From positions 18,481,001 to 18,545,000 of the forward strand of contig NC_056766.1 in NCBI RefSeq assembly GCF_018687715.1: a DNA stretch of 64,000 bases, in the 5' to 3' direction. The translations under genes were made by a program, and so were the position numbers. The notes under the pieces are model-generated. The model made no database searches, was not told the DNA's origin, and worked only from the letters and a program-made list of their open reading frames with translations. Positions 11,712 to 23,002 of this stretch are shown here, one piece after another. The stretch is from Carya illinoinensis. Taxonomy: Eukaryota > Streptophyta > Magnoliopsida > Fagales > Juglandaceae. The number at the start of each line of letters is the position of its first letter. Position 1 is the stretch's first letter.

Positions 11712-11795
11712 ATGCCTCCCGCCGGCCAAAACCACCACAATTATGGTGCAAGAAATCCCCTTAAGGATGATCCAAAAAATGTTTCTACAAACTAG
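11712..11795 (+). pseudogene. Short gene-like fragment MPPAGQN, frameshifted copy
   Basis: A small frame beginning MPPAGQNHHNYGARNPL. It is preceded by sequence resembling a 5' leader and, compared with copies 17661-17762 and 29697-29798, carries a one-base insertion in an A run (near 11776) that brings an early stop. I do not recognise the protein. It may be the first exon of a captured or dead host gene, or chance. Confidence 0.3.
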
Positions 11796-14148
11796 AATTT
11801 CTAGCATGAAATAAATATAATTAGCATAGCATAGTTCATAGCTACCATCAGATGGGATCTAACTGTGAGAAGAACACTGCGATTTTTGTAGTAAGTAAGA
11901 GACGCTTTTTTTTTTTGAAGAAATCAAGAGACTATTTGAAGTAGATACCATAAATGTCAATGCAACACGTTTGTTCTCCAAAACATTAATTCGAATTCCA
12001 CAATTAAGATCACACTACTTCAAGAATACTAAAACTTTCTTTTGGTAAGCAAATGAAGAAATAGAAAAAAACAACTCTGAAACTAAAAAATTGCCCAAGA
12101 GTCACATGTTCATCAGGCTAAGTTCTTGACGAAATGGGTTCGACATTTTGAGGGAGACAAGGGTTCCTTTTAGATTTTCAGTTTGGGTTTGACACTTTCA
12201 GGGAGAGGATGGCGCGTGTTCAGGGAGATGATTCAGTTTGGGTTTGACAATTTCAGGCTTTCAACATGTTGAGGGAGATGAGTGAGATGAGGGAGACGAG
12301 GGTTCAAGAAGATGAGGGTTGGATATTTTCAGTTTGTTTTATTATTTCTATTTCCAGGTGGTAGAAGCCAGGTCAGTCAGTGGAGGATTTCGATAAGAAA
12401 TATATGTGGCCCTGTGGAAGTAGCATTTTCCATGGCATAAAATACGGAATGCGTGGAGAGGAGTGGAACAATCATTCCTTAATGATTGGCTCTACAGCCA
12501 CACATGGGGATCTGTTAGGGACCTCGGTTTAGTCCCTAAACATTAAGGTCCACGAGCTCGCCTTGTTGTGGTGATGATCAATTGTGCCTTTCCAACTTGC
12601 TTGGCCTTGGACTTGCATGGCAATAAAGGGCCCCTAGGTTGATGAAAGTTTAGTGTTTGAGTGATGGAAGTAATGATGATAACAAGTTTGGGTGATCTAA
12701 GTGATGAATTTGTGTTTTTGATGCGTTGTAGAACGGCTTGATGATAACCCTTGGTGTTGGCAACGCTTGGATGATGATTAGGGTTAATACAGTGCAGTAA
12801 GGCTAGGGTTTGAATGATGGATGAATAGTGCTGAAAATTTTGGAGGAAGTGTTTTGGATAGTCTAGGGTTTTGGCTAGCCAAAAATGGAATGGATCTTAG
12901 GGTTTGTAATGTGTAGGATGAGATCTAAAAGTGTAGGAAGTGTTTTAGGGTTTGAGGGAATGATTTAGGAATTGGTGGATGCTAGGGTTAGGGTTTCCTA
13001 AAATATAGGAAATCCTTATAAGAAGTAGGGTTTATGGCTAGGATTGTTGGAGGCAATAGATCTAGGGTTTTATGGTTTAATGGAATAGATCTATGATAGA
13101 TCTAGGGTTTTATGGCTTTATAGAATAGATATATGATGAGATTTCGATCTGTGGAGGCTTATAAAGTGTTTGGTAGGTAGGAAAGTGTATGGAAAGTATG
13201 TGATCATGGGTATTTTTGTTAGATCTCTTCGGAATGGTAGATCTAGGATGTTGTATGAATGAAGAATTAAGGAATTATGGAAATAAGGCATTGGAAAAAT
13301 GGAGGCTTAGGATATGTTTGTTATGCGAGAAAATGCTAGAAAATATATGAAAAACTAGAAAATATAAGAACATAAAAGTATTTTTGGATTTTTGACTCAC
13401 TCAAAAATGAGTAGCACTAATGCTATCCCAAGTGCAGGAGGATGTCGTGTAATAATTAGTAATAAATTCCTAGATCGTCTCCTCAGGGAAAGTTACTTAA
13501 AATTAAACTCGTTGAAGAATGTGAAAAACTTCACAAAGAGAAAATAAGAGGATGATATGTGCAATGGATGGAAGAGGTTACTAGTCATGGACTAGATTCA
13601 TGTTTTTAGATTTTGATTGTCGGATTGGAATGTAAAGGACTAATAGATTAAACTCAAAAATTTAATTAAACTAAATCAAAAATTAAACTAAATTAGAAAG
13701 TAATTGACAAAACATGTACTGAAAGTTGAAAAGCCTCAAAATCAATAATCTAGGGTTCATCACAAATTCTCAAATTAAACCATAGCAATTGTAATCACTA
13801 TTAAAATGAAAACTTAATGAAACAATAAAAATAAATAACATGAAATAAGTGAACAACAAATAAATTACCCAACTAAAACAAAAACAAAAGTTCTCTACCA
13901 AACCCTTCTTGCAATAAATTAAACTAGTACACTTAATTAAAAACTTCTAAAACAATTCCTTTATTTCATGAAATAAACTAGCATACTTGATTAAAAACTT
14001 CTAAAACAATTCTCTTGTTGCATGAAACCAACTAGCACACTTGAAAGAAATTAAGGTATTACAATTAATGAGATAAAATTCTAAAACAATTCTTAATACT
14101 TAATAAAAATTCTTAAAACAACAAAGCATTGTAGGCAAAAACAAAAAC

Positions 14149-14310
14149 TGCCGAATACCAATCTATGTTTAAGTTAAAACCAACTGCCGAACACCAATCT
14201 ATGTTTAAGTTAAAACCAACTGCCGAACACCACTATGTTTAAGTTAAAGCAAAGTGCCAAACACCACTATGTTTAAGTTAAAGCAAACTGCCGAACACCA
14301 CTCTGCTGTT
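14149..14310 (+). repeat. Tandem repeats of about 37 bp inside the LTR-E insertion
   Basis: About four to five units based on CTGCCGAACACCA, TCTATGTTTAAGTT and AAAACCAA, with small deletions in later units. No coding frame follows the period. Confidence 0.8.
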
Positions 14311-14529
14311 TTCCAGCTTAGACAAAAAAAGAAAGCAAAAATGAAAGAACAAACTAATGGTTCCAAGCTTAGCTAGGTTCTGCTGCTGCCGCTAGTCTTC
14401 TAAATGAAAAGAAAATAATTCAAAAAAAACTTCCTTTTGCTGCTATTGCTACCAGCTAATAAATAGCTGATCTCCAACTGCTCCAACTAACCGAATGAAA
14501 AGGAAAGAAAAGAAAAAAATAACTCTACT

Positions 14530-15170
14530 GTTTCTGCCCTCGGTGCTGCATATGTGCATGTGTGCATGTTGGTCTGCATGTGTCCGAATGGTTTGCATGT
14601 GCATTGTGTTCTGCATGAGTGCTGTCCGAGTGCTTTGCTGGTTTTGCACTTTTCTGCATGTGCGAGTCTTCTTCTCTTGCTGTAGTAGCTGCTGCACATG
14701 TGAGTTTTCTACTTCAGCTGTCCAAAGGTTTGCATGTGTGAGTGTTCTGCTGTCCGAGTGATCTTGTTGCTACACATTCAGCTACTCTAAAAAGAAGAAC
14801 AAATTTGCCGTCTTGCATGTGTGAGCTGCTGTGGGTCCAGCTGTGTGCTGTCCGAATGAGGCTGGTCTGCTGTAACGTGCTATATGCTTTCTGTTGTGTA
14901 CATGTGTGCATGCATGTGTGAGTGCTGTCGGAAGGGTCTTCTTTCTTTTGCTGTATGTGTGAGTTTGTCCAGCGTGTGTGAGTGTCTTTGCTGCTGTGTT
15001 TGTCTGCAACGTCCAGGTTATGTGCTGTCTTGGTGATGCTTTTCTGCATGTGTGCATTTTTTTGCATGTGCTGTGTTTGTATGAGTGCTGTCCGCTGCAT
15101 GTCTGCATGTGCTGGTTTGTTGCATGTTTGCATTTTCTGCATGTGTGCTGTGTGAGTATTAGTTGTTTCC
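14530..15170 (+). repeat. GCATGTGTG-type low-complexity tract
   Basis: About 640 bp of imperfect repeats of TGCATGTG, GAGTGCTG and CTGTCCGAGTG. I count about 16 TGCATG hexamers. Long frames on both strands here (for example 14714-15259 minus) are products of this composition, not genes. Confidence 0.8.
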
Positions 15171-16988
15171 CTTCCATTCGTGAGTGATGATGCTCTCAAG
15201 TTTTGAGGAAACCGGCAAACAAGAGCATGTTGAACTGTTCTTGTTGGTGGAAGTTGCAACAGTGCTGGATGAATCTGATCTGTTTTGGGGAGAAAATAAA
15301 AAGAAATAAGACAAAATTTGTAGCCAAGAATTTAATGCCGAGGATGCCCTATGGTTATGGGTTGGCAAGAAGTGCTTCTATCTTTTGAAGATGAAAGATA
15401 GCTCAAGAAACCTTATGAACATGAAGAACAAGGAGAACAATGGTATAAACACAAATGATAATGGAAAGCAAGAAAAATTATGGACTAGAATGCACAGTAA
15501 TCAATAGTTGGTAGAATTCAAGCAGAAATTCATGCTTTTAATCAATTAAAATCACAACTTTGATTTATTCATTTTAACCAATTTTCCATTTAAAACTAAT
15601 AATAATGTCATGATGAATTTAAAATACATTGGTCTTAAATAGCTAAAATATGCAATATTTCAGCTCAATCAATTTTTGAATAGAGAATGGAAAGATGCAA
15701 AAGATGGATAAATGGATGATAGGAAGATTGAATGGAAAATAAACAAGAGATTGATAAAATGATCAACACATATTCACGAATTGCAAGGTGATGAACAAAA
15801 ATAGATAAATAGATCACACCTATTCACGAATTGTAAGGTGTTAATCATCTCTTTGCGATTCACGAATTACACCCAAAAGAGTCCAAGTGCAAAGGCACCG
15901 AAATAGATCTCAAGAACAATCACAAGTGTTCCAAAAGAAAATTGTCAAAATGTACAAATGAAATAGGTAAGTGCCTTATTTATAGTGAAAACATAAAAGG
16001 AAACCCTAGAGTGATCCCATGCAAACAAGGCCTTGGATGGCCCCACATGGCTCTTGGCATAGCTTGGTCCATGGTGGCCTAGGTTGGCCCACGACATAGA
16101 CCATGGCTTGGTTGGCATGGTTGGACTGGTAAAAAAAAAAAATTCACAACATCATTAAAAAAAATAATTCTTTAATCAATAAGTTAAAAAAAGAAAAAGA
16201 AAAAAGAAAACCACTGTCGAAAACCCCATGTGTGGGTTTAGCATTTCCATATCTAATTTGTGCACACATAAGGAATTGGGATAGTTAAATGGCCAATACA
16301 GATTGTATCCTTAATGCTCAACAATTGGAGCTATCTCCTTTATCATTTGATAATTATGTGAATAGTAATGAAATAGTTTAAATTATGATATTTTATTAGG
16401 TTTTGAAAAATGAGAGGAAAAGAAAGTTGAACAAAAATATTATAAAGTTAAAATATTGTTAAAATATAATTTTTTATATTATTTTTATTTTAAAATTTGA
16501 AAAAATAATATTACTTTTTATATTTTTTTTGGAAGTTTAAGAAAGTTGTAATAATTAGGTAATTATTAGATTTAAAATTAAAAAATTTTTGTATTTAAGT
16601 GACGTTTGAAAAAAAAAATTATAAAAAATTTTGATATGTGATGAGATTGTCTCACTTTCCAAACAAACCCTAATTGCCTTAATTTGTATTTTAATTGCAC
16701 TTTGAATCAAATTTTTGAATCGAGTAATACTCTATATAAAAATTTTAGGGTATACAATTTACATGTATTTCTTTTGAAGATGAAGATGAAGATAAATAAA
16801 CCATTGCTAGTGCTCTAAGCTAGTACCTCGTCAACGGTCAAGGCACTACAAACTCTATTGGGCTAGATTCGTTAGGGTCTTTAGCGGCCTTGGTAGGACT
16901 CTAGCCTTACAAAGTCTTTAGGTGCCCTGGTAGGGTGTTTTAAGTGCCTTGGCGAGGGTACTTATCAATGCTTCCAGTAATGTTTCGT

Positions 16989-17374
16989 TGAGGGTAGGTT
17001 TAGATAGTGAGATAAGATAAAATTTTTATAAATAATAGTAAAAAAGTTTATGAATAGTAATACAATAGTTTAATTTAAGTATTTTTTAGATTTTAAGAAA
17101 TGAAAAAGAATAAGTTGAATAAAAAAAATATTATAAAATTAAAATATTGTAAAAATATAGTTTTATAATATTATTTTGTTTAAAAATTTGAAAAAGTTGT
17201 AATCCTTTTTTATTTTTATTTAAAAGTTTGCAAAAGTTGTAATGATTAGTTTCAAAAAGTTGTACTGAGTAGTTTCAAATTTTGTATTTGAATTATATTT
17301 GGGAATAAGTTGAGATAAAATAAAATGAGATTAGATGAGAATTTTGTGTCTCATCCCATGCCCCAACCTACCCT
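16989..17374 (+). mobile_element. MITE with GAGGGTAGGT / ACCTACCCTT ends (copy 2)
   Basis: Same element and position within the repeat as 11048-11432, with only scattered differences. Confidence 0.7.
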
Positions 17375-17660
17375 TAATCTTGTTAACTTGGATTTAAAAA
17401 AAAAAAAAGGTATGGTAATATAATTTTGACCGTTAGATTAATATATACATTGCGAGTTAAATGAATCGTAGAGTCATGCTATAGTCATAGAAACACGAAA
17501 ATAGACCCATCGTCCCTCTCCTCCAAAATAGACTCCTTGCTAAAAAAGAAAAAAAAAAAAGAAAAAAAAGAAAAGAAACAGACCCATCGTGCCTCTCTTG
17601 CCGTCCTAAGAAGTCCTCACCGGCTGACCTCGAGTTCCAACACTGTCATCTGGATCTAGA

Positions 17661-17762
17661 ATGCCTCCCGCTGGCCAAAACCACCACAATTATGGTGCAA
17701 GAAATCCCCTTAAGGATGATCCAAAAATGTTTCTACAAATGAGAATTTCTAGCATGAAATAA
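17661..17762 (+). pseudogene. Short gene-like fragment MPPAGQN, open copy
   Basis: A 33-codon frame beginning MPPAGQNHHNYGARNPL and continuing KDDPKMFLQ. A pyrimidine-rich 3'-splice-like site (TTTATATTTCCAG, ending 18454) lies about 690 bp downstream in all three copies. That arrangement suggests two exons of an unrecognised gene or a transcribed element. No transcript evidence is available. Confidence 0.3.
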
Positions 17763-18609
17763 ATATAAGTAATTAGCATAAGGATGCATAGTTCATAGCT
17801 ACCATCAGATGGGATCTGACTGTGAGAAGAACACCGCGATTTTTTCAGTAAGTAAGAGATGCTTTTTTTGGGAAGAAATCAAGAGACTATTTGAAGTAGA
17901 TACCATAAATGTCAATGCAGCATGTTTGTTCTCCAAAACATTAATTCGAATTCCACAATTAAGATCACACTACCTCAAGAATACTAAAACTTTCTTTTGG
18001 TAAGCAAAAGAAGAAATGGAAAAAAAAAAACAACTCTGAAACTATACTAAAACTTTCTTTTGGTAAAAAAATGAAGAAATGGAAAAAAAAAAAACAACTC
18101 TGAAACTATACTAAAACTTTCTTTTGGTAAAAAAAAATGAAGAAATGGAAAAAAAAAACCAACTCTGAAACTAAAAAATTGCCCAAGAGTCACATGTTCA
18201 TCAAGCTAAGTTCTTGACGAAATGGGTTCGACATTTTGAGGGAGACAAGGGTTCCTTTTCGATTTTCAGTTTGGGTTTGACACTTTCAGGGAGATGATGG
18301 CGCGCGTTCAGAGAGATGGGGGAGATGATTCAATTTAGGTTTGACAGTTTTAGGCTTTCAGCATGTTGAGGGAGATGAGTGAGATGAGGGAGACGAGATT
18401 TCAGGAAGATGAGGGTTGGACATTTTCAGTTTATTTTATTATTTATATTTCCAGGTGGCAGAAGCCAAGTCAGTCAATGGAGGATTTCGATAAGAAATAT
18501 ATGTGGCCCTGTGGAAGTAGCATTTTCCATGGCATAAAATACGGAATGTGTGGAGAGGAGTGGAACAATCATTCCTTAATGAGTGGCTCTACAGCCACAC
18601 ATGGGGATC

Positions 18610-19950
18610 TGTTAGAGACCTCGGTTTAGTCCCTAAACATTAAGGTCCATGAGCTCACCTTGTTGTGGTGATGACCAATTGTGCCTTTCCAACTTGCTTG
18701 GCCTTGGACTTGCATGGCAATAGAGGGTCCCTAGGTTGATGAAAGTTTAGTGTTTGAGTGATGGAAGTAATGATGATAATGAGTTTGGGTGATCTAAGTG
18801 ATGAATTTGTGTGTTCGATGCGTTGTAGAACAACTTGATGATGACCCTTCGTGTTGGCAATGCTTGGATGATAATTAGGGTTGATACGATGAAGTAAGGC
18901 TAGGGTTTGAATGATGGATGAATAGTGCTGCAAATTTTGGAGGAAGTGTTTTGGATAGTCTAGGGTTTTGGCTAGGTCAAAAATGGAATGGATCTTAGGG
19001 TTTGTAATGTGTAGGATGAGATCTAAAAGTGTAGGAAGAGATCTAAAAGTGTAGGAAGTGTTTTAGGGTTTGAGGGAATGATTTAGGAATTGGTGGATGC
19101 TAGGGTTAGGGTTTCCTAAAATATAGGAAGTAGGGTTTATGGTTAGGATTGTTGGAGGCAATAGATCTAGGGTTTTATGGTTTAATGGAATAGATCTATG
19201 ATAGATCTAGGGTTTTATGGCTTTATAGAATAGATCTATGATGAGATTTGGATCTGTGGAGGCTTATAAAGTGTTTGGTAGGCAGGAAGTGTATGGAAAG
19301 TATGTGATAATGGGTATTTTTGTTAGATCTCTTAGGAATGGTAGATCTAGGATGTTGTATGAATGAAGAATTAAGGAATTATGGAAATAAGGCCTTGGAA
19401 AGATGGAGGCTTAAGATATGTTTGTTATGTGAGAAAATGCTAAAAAATATATGAAAAACTAGAAAATATAATAACATAAAAGTATTTTTGAATTTTTGAA
19501 TAGAGAATGGAAAGATGCAAAAGATGGATAAATAGATGATATGAAGATTGAATGGAAAATAAACAAGAGATTGATAAAATGATCAACACATATTCACGAA
19601 TTGCAAGGTGATGAAACAAAAATAGATAAATGGACCACACCTATTTACGAATTGTAAGATGTTAATCCTCTCTTTGGTATTCACAAATTACACCCAAAAG
19701 AGTCCAAGTGCAAAGGCACCGAAATAGACCTCAAGAACAATCACAGGTGTTCCAAAAGAAAATTGTCAAAATGTACAAATGAAATAGGTAAGTACCTTAT
19801 TTATAGTGAAAACATAAAAGGAAACTCTAGAGTGATCCCATGCAAACAAGGCCTTGGATGGCCCCAAATGGCTCTTGGCATGGCTTGCTCCATGGTGGCC
19901 TAGGTTGGCCCACGGCATAGACCATGGCCTGGTTGGCATGGCTGGACTGG
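18610..19950 (-). mobile_element. Antisense LTR-A fragment, copy 2
   Basis: Uninterrupted counterpart of 12513-16129: it starts TGTTAGAGACCTCGG and lacks the outer LTR start. It shows what the copy-1 fragment looked like before the LTR-E insertion. Confidence 0.7.
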
Positions 19951-20613
19951 TAAAAAAAAAATAACAATTCACAACATCATTAAAAAAATAATTCTTTAAT
20001 CAATAAGTTAAAAAAAGAAAAAGAAAAAAGAAAACCACTGTCGAGAACCCCATATGTGGGTTTAGCATTTCCATTCCTTAATTTGTGCACACATAAGGAA
20101 TTGGGATAGTTAAATGGCCAATACATATTGTATTGACTTAATGCTCAACTATTGGAGCTATCTCCTTTATCGTTTGATAATTATGTGAATAGTAATGAAA
20201 TAGTTTAAATTATGATATTTTATTAGGTTTTGAAAAATGAAAGAAAAAGAAAGTTGAACAAAAATATTATAAAGTTAAAATATTGTTAAAATATAATTTT
20301 TTATATTATTTTTATTTTAAAATTTGAAAAAATAATATTACTTTTTATATTTTGTTTAGAAGTTTAAGAAAGTTGTAATGATTAGGTAATTATTAGATTT
20401 AAAATTAAAAATTTTTTGTATTTGAGTGACGTTTGAAAAAAAAAAATTATAAGAAATTTTGATATGTGATGAGATTGTCTCAATTTCCAAACAAACCCTA
20501 ATTGCCTTAATTTGTATTTTAATTGCACTTTGAATCAAACTTTTGAATCGAGTAAAACTCTATATAAAAATTTTAGGGTATACAATTTACATGTATTTCT
20601 TTTGAAGAAAAGT

Positions 20614-21584
20614 GTGGCCCGCTATTAAAAATTAGATTTTTTTTTTATGTGAATATGAGTTTTATCTACTTTTTTTTAAGAAAATATATAAACTTGCACA
20701 CTCTAAGATTGTACAAATTGTTTTTCTTTAAAATATTTATGATTGTTTTAGCAAAATGCTCGTATGTATTATAGTTTTATTGTAATATTTACCTTTTGTT
20801 TTTTTAGTTAAAAATAAAACCTTGCTTTTTAATTTTTTAAACATATTTAAATCCCCCCTCTAAATACAAAAATCTATTCTTATGATAAAACAACGAGTTT
20901 TGCGTTTTCTCATTAGCGTGCTGACGAAATTGTGCAAACTCAAATGTTACTAACACTGACCGGACATTCAAATATCTAACCGAACATGGAGAATTGCACT
21001 TGTTACTAGCACTGCCCTATAAAACTGAATGAGCTTACCCAAATGTCAGTCTATTTTTTTGTGCTACTCCATGTGTCAATATTGGCCCATGGATAGATCT
21101 ACAGTACCAATTGTGATAACTTGGAGGACAAGCTTTTTCCCTCTCCATGATACTTGTAGATGTGACAAGCATGACGCTCTTTCGTGTTGCATCTTGAGGT
21201 AACTAGCAATTTGCCTTCCATGAAACTCATTGAGCTGGCAAGCACCTTAGCTCCCGCAATGCTCGCCTGGTGGCGAGTAATTTGCTTTCCTTAAAAAATC
21301 AAGCACCTGTTATTTTAAGCTAGTTCTAAATAAAGCATTACTTTTTCTAAGATGAACAATAATGAGATAAAATAATAAACAAGATCAATACTTGGACAGA
21401 ATGCACCAAATGCTTTGATGGAGAGCTGCCTATAGAAATAATTTACCGGACTGCTTATGACAACAATTTGTCTTACATATAATCGGGACATCCATACGCG
21501 GGATATAAGATACTCTTTTTTTTTATCTCCTTTGGCACATGTGTGCCTTTGCAATTGAGTTGAACCAAAGAGCTATGAAAACTT
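20614..21584. other. Non-coding tail of unit 1
   Basis: No gene. The part from about 20920 aligns with 40040-40741 in unit 2 (for example CCAATTGTGATAACTTGGAG in both). Short reading frames such as 21315-21554 minus have no recognisable features. Confidence 0.55.
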
Positions 21585-22289
21585 AGAGCATCCTCACCGG
21601 ATATTGCATATCCAAAAATAAAGCTACTTTTTTAACTATTAGAGATAAAAAGCCACTAAAATGGATTATCTATAGTCAAATATTTTAACTTTGAGCTACA
21701 GTATATGTAAAAGAAAAAACAAATTTGATAGTTACTGTTCAATAAGCAAATCTTTATTTTATTATTTGTGTAACTCTCCCTCTATCTTGATTGTAGAATA
21801 AAATCTGGAAAAATATGATAAAATAGTAAAATAAATAGTACTAATAAAATATAATTGGTAGAATAGTAAAATATGATAAAATAAAATAAATTTATAACTA
21901 AAAAGTTTAAATATTTTTAAAATTATTAATTAGTCGTTATTATATAATAAATAAATTGATATCCAATGTAGAGATTTAATGTGAATAGTCAAATTCAAAT
22001 TTATCTTATATTATTTTATTATTATATAATGAAAAAATAGCTATTTCAATATAGAGACTAATATAAATAGAATAGCCAAAATCTAAATTCATCTTACATT
22101 TATCAAAAATGTCATTTACATATGCATCAATTAAATGAGGTAATCCATTAATAAAATTTTCTTTCTAGTATGGCTTATGGCTTATGAGTTTTTATTTTTT
22201 TTACGAATCGAATTTGATTTGAGTTTAACTGAGTAAGTATCTAGCGGACTATCGAACAGACTGGTTTATTTACAACCTTATAAACGGGT
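21585..22289. other. Spacer between the duplicated units, MITE-like
   Basis: It begins GAGCATCCTCACCGGATATT, the kind of end common in plant MITEs, and continues as AT-rich DNA with repeats of AAATATGATAAAATA. A matching inverted right end was not found. No gene. Confidence 0.4.
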
Positions 22290-22471
22290 AAACCAGAGAT
22301 GAAGAACTAACCAAAGGCGACAGTAGTCATGCCCAAAGGACCTATCAGTATTGCATGTACCACAACATCGAAGGGTACCTGACAAAGTACTGTCACTTCT
22401 TGATGTAGAGGATTGAGGAAATATAAGAGAGCGGGAAACGGGAGCAGTTGGTCGCCCAGAATTCCTCAATC
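22290..22471 (+). pseudogene. Gypsy gag remnant (zinc-knuckle neighbourhood)
   Basis: From 22343 the plus strand reads YQYCMYHNIEGYLTKYCHF, then a stop, RIEEI and a stop. This resembles the Y C.FH..HGH.T..C..L..EIE segment of Tat/Athila-type gypsy Gag proteins. Two in-frame stops and loss of both ends make it dead. It abuts the left edge of unit 2 and may mark a breakpoint. Confidence 0.5.
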
Positions 22472-22763
22472 CATCTTCTACGCGTATTTGAATAAGCTGC
22501 CGCTGTTAATGCATGGAATGGACTCCAAGCCCGGTCGAGCGTACTTTTTACACTACTCTTTACGCAGAAACACACGCATTCACACCCCAAAAAGATCGAA
22601 TGAAGGGACATCTGTGTTTGTTGAAGGAGTGTTGGACTCAAAAGTCTCAGAAGATTTTTAAGCTTTTAAGCCAAGACAACCCCACCACCACTCAGAGTCT
22701 CCCCCCATTAGTCTAGTCTTCTGCTGTTGCAGTCCAGCAGTCCAGTCAATTCAACCTCCCCCC

Positions 22764-23000
22764 ATGGATACGCCAACATTTTTCTTCTTTTTCCTATTTC
22801 TTTCGAATTTCGTTAACCCCAAAAACCCAAGTACTCTCTCTTTACAATTACTTGTGAAATCTGTCCTTTTTCTGCAATCTCCTCTGTGTCTTCCTCCTTC
22901 GGTTTTCGTCCCACCTGAAACCAAAACAATCACTGTATTTGTCCCATGCATATGTGTGGTTGAGAATCGACGGTGGAAAGATTTCTCAGCACTTGGCTAA
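22764..23000 (+). promoter_or_regulatory. Upstream ORF abutting receptor gene B
   Basis: Counterpart of 4456-4692: 78 codons, a CCCCCATGGA start context, stop two bases before ATG 23003. The flanking 22472-23002 region aligns with 4168-4694 throughout, so promoter sequences are largely shared by both genes. No clear TATA box is visible in either. Confidence 0.4.
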
Positions 23001-23002
23001 GA

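Larger units (their letters stand above)
13393..15671 (+). mobile_element. LTR-E type insertion (probable solo LTR) with ATTTT target duplication
   Basis: It starts TGACTCACTC and ends CTCAATCA, flanked by ATTTT at 13388-13392 and 15672-15676. Copy 2 of the host repeat has the empty site with a single ATTTT (about 19493-19498). TG..CA ends plus a 5-bp duplication indicate LTR-retrotransposon integration; no internal region or second LTR is visible, so it is most likely a 2.28-kb solo LTR. Its start shares an arrangement (GTGCA.., TCGT.., CGTC.CCTCAGGGA) with the insertion at 62091. Orientation cannot be proved without a coding region. Confidence 0.75.
12513..16129 (-). mobile_element. Antisense LTR-A fragment, copy 1 (split by 13393-15671)
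   Basis: It starts TGTTAGGGACCTCGGTTTAG, the complement of the right end of the LTR-A copies at 35530 and 39213. Toward the right it matches, in reverse, the LTR-A segment with the TATA box (complement of TATAAATAA at about 15976-15984), the ATCTATTTCGGTGC-type stretch and the ACACCTTACAATTCG stretch. The far end (the LTR start) is missing. The same truncated fragment is at 18610-19950, so truncation predates the tandem duplication. The part at 12780-13090 is rich in TAGGGTT. Confidence 0.7.
10879..16790 (+). repeat. Internal tandem duplication in unit 1, copy 1
   Basis: It starts at CTAGTACCTC. Apart from a 2.28-kb insertion it is collinear with copy 2 (16820-20613) and with a third copy in unit 2 (28863-30507 plus 39214 onward). 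Shared contents in order: GTACCTC..GTCAAGG segment, a MITE, a short gene-like fragment starting MPPAGQN, a 3'-splice-like site, an antisense LTR-A fragment and an AT-rich tail ending TGTATTTCTTTTGAAG. Copies 1 and 2 are very similar, so the duplication looks recent. Confidence 0.85.
16820..20613 (+). repeat. Internal tandem duplication in unit 1, copy 2
   Basis: Collinear with 10879-16790 minus the LTR-E insertion. Its left edge reads AGTGCTCTAAG before CTAGTACCTC, matching the right end of the MITE that sits at the same place in unit 2 (28472-28858), whereas copy 1 has no MITE remnant there. It also carries a triplicated ACTAAAACTTTCTTTTGGTAA stretch (17983-18130). Confidence 0.8.
4168..21584 (+). 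repeat. Tandem segmental duplication, unit 1 (receptor gene A plus tail)
   Basis: The unit begins where the sequence becomes alignable with 22472 (CATCTGCTACGCG versus CATCTTCTACGCG). It runs through the receptor gene, its 3' flank, several MITEs and a non-coding tail, and ends at about 21584, where both units read CCAAAGAGCTA.GAAAACTTA and then diverge. Unit 2 is 22472-40741. Unit 1 contains an extra internal tandem duplication and a private 2.28-kb insertion, so the two units differ in length. Confidence 0.85.

Noticed and set aside
14714..15259. 181-codon minus-strand frame rich in His/Thr/Gln
   Set aside because: It is the translation of the GCATGTGTG low-complexity tract; long frames occur there on both strands.
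22973..23002. Ten-codon N-terminal extension of gene B from an alternative start
   Set aside because: It needs a GTG start. The ATG at 23003 is conserved in gene A, where the extension has no start, and it begins a proper signal peptide.
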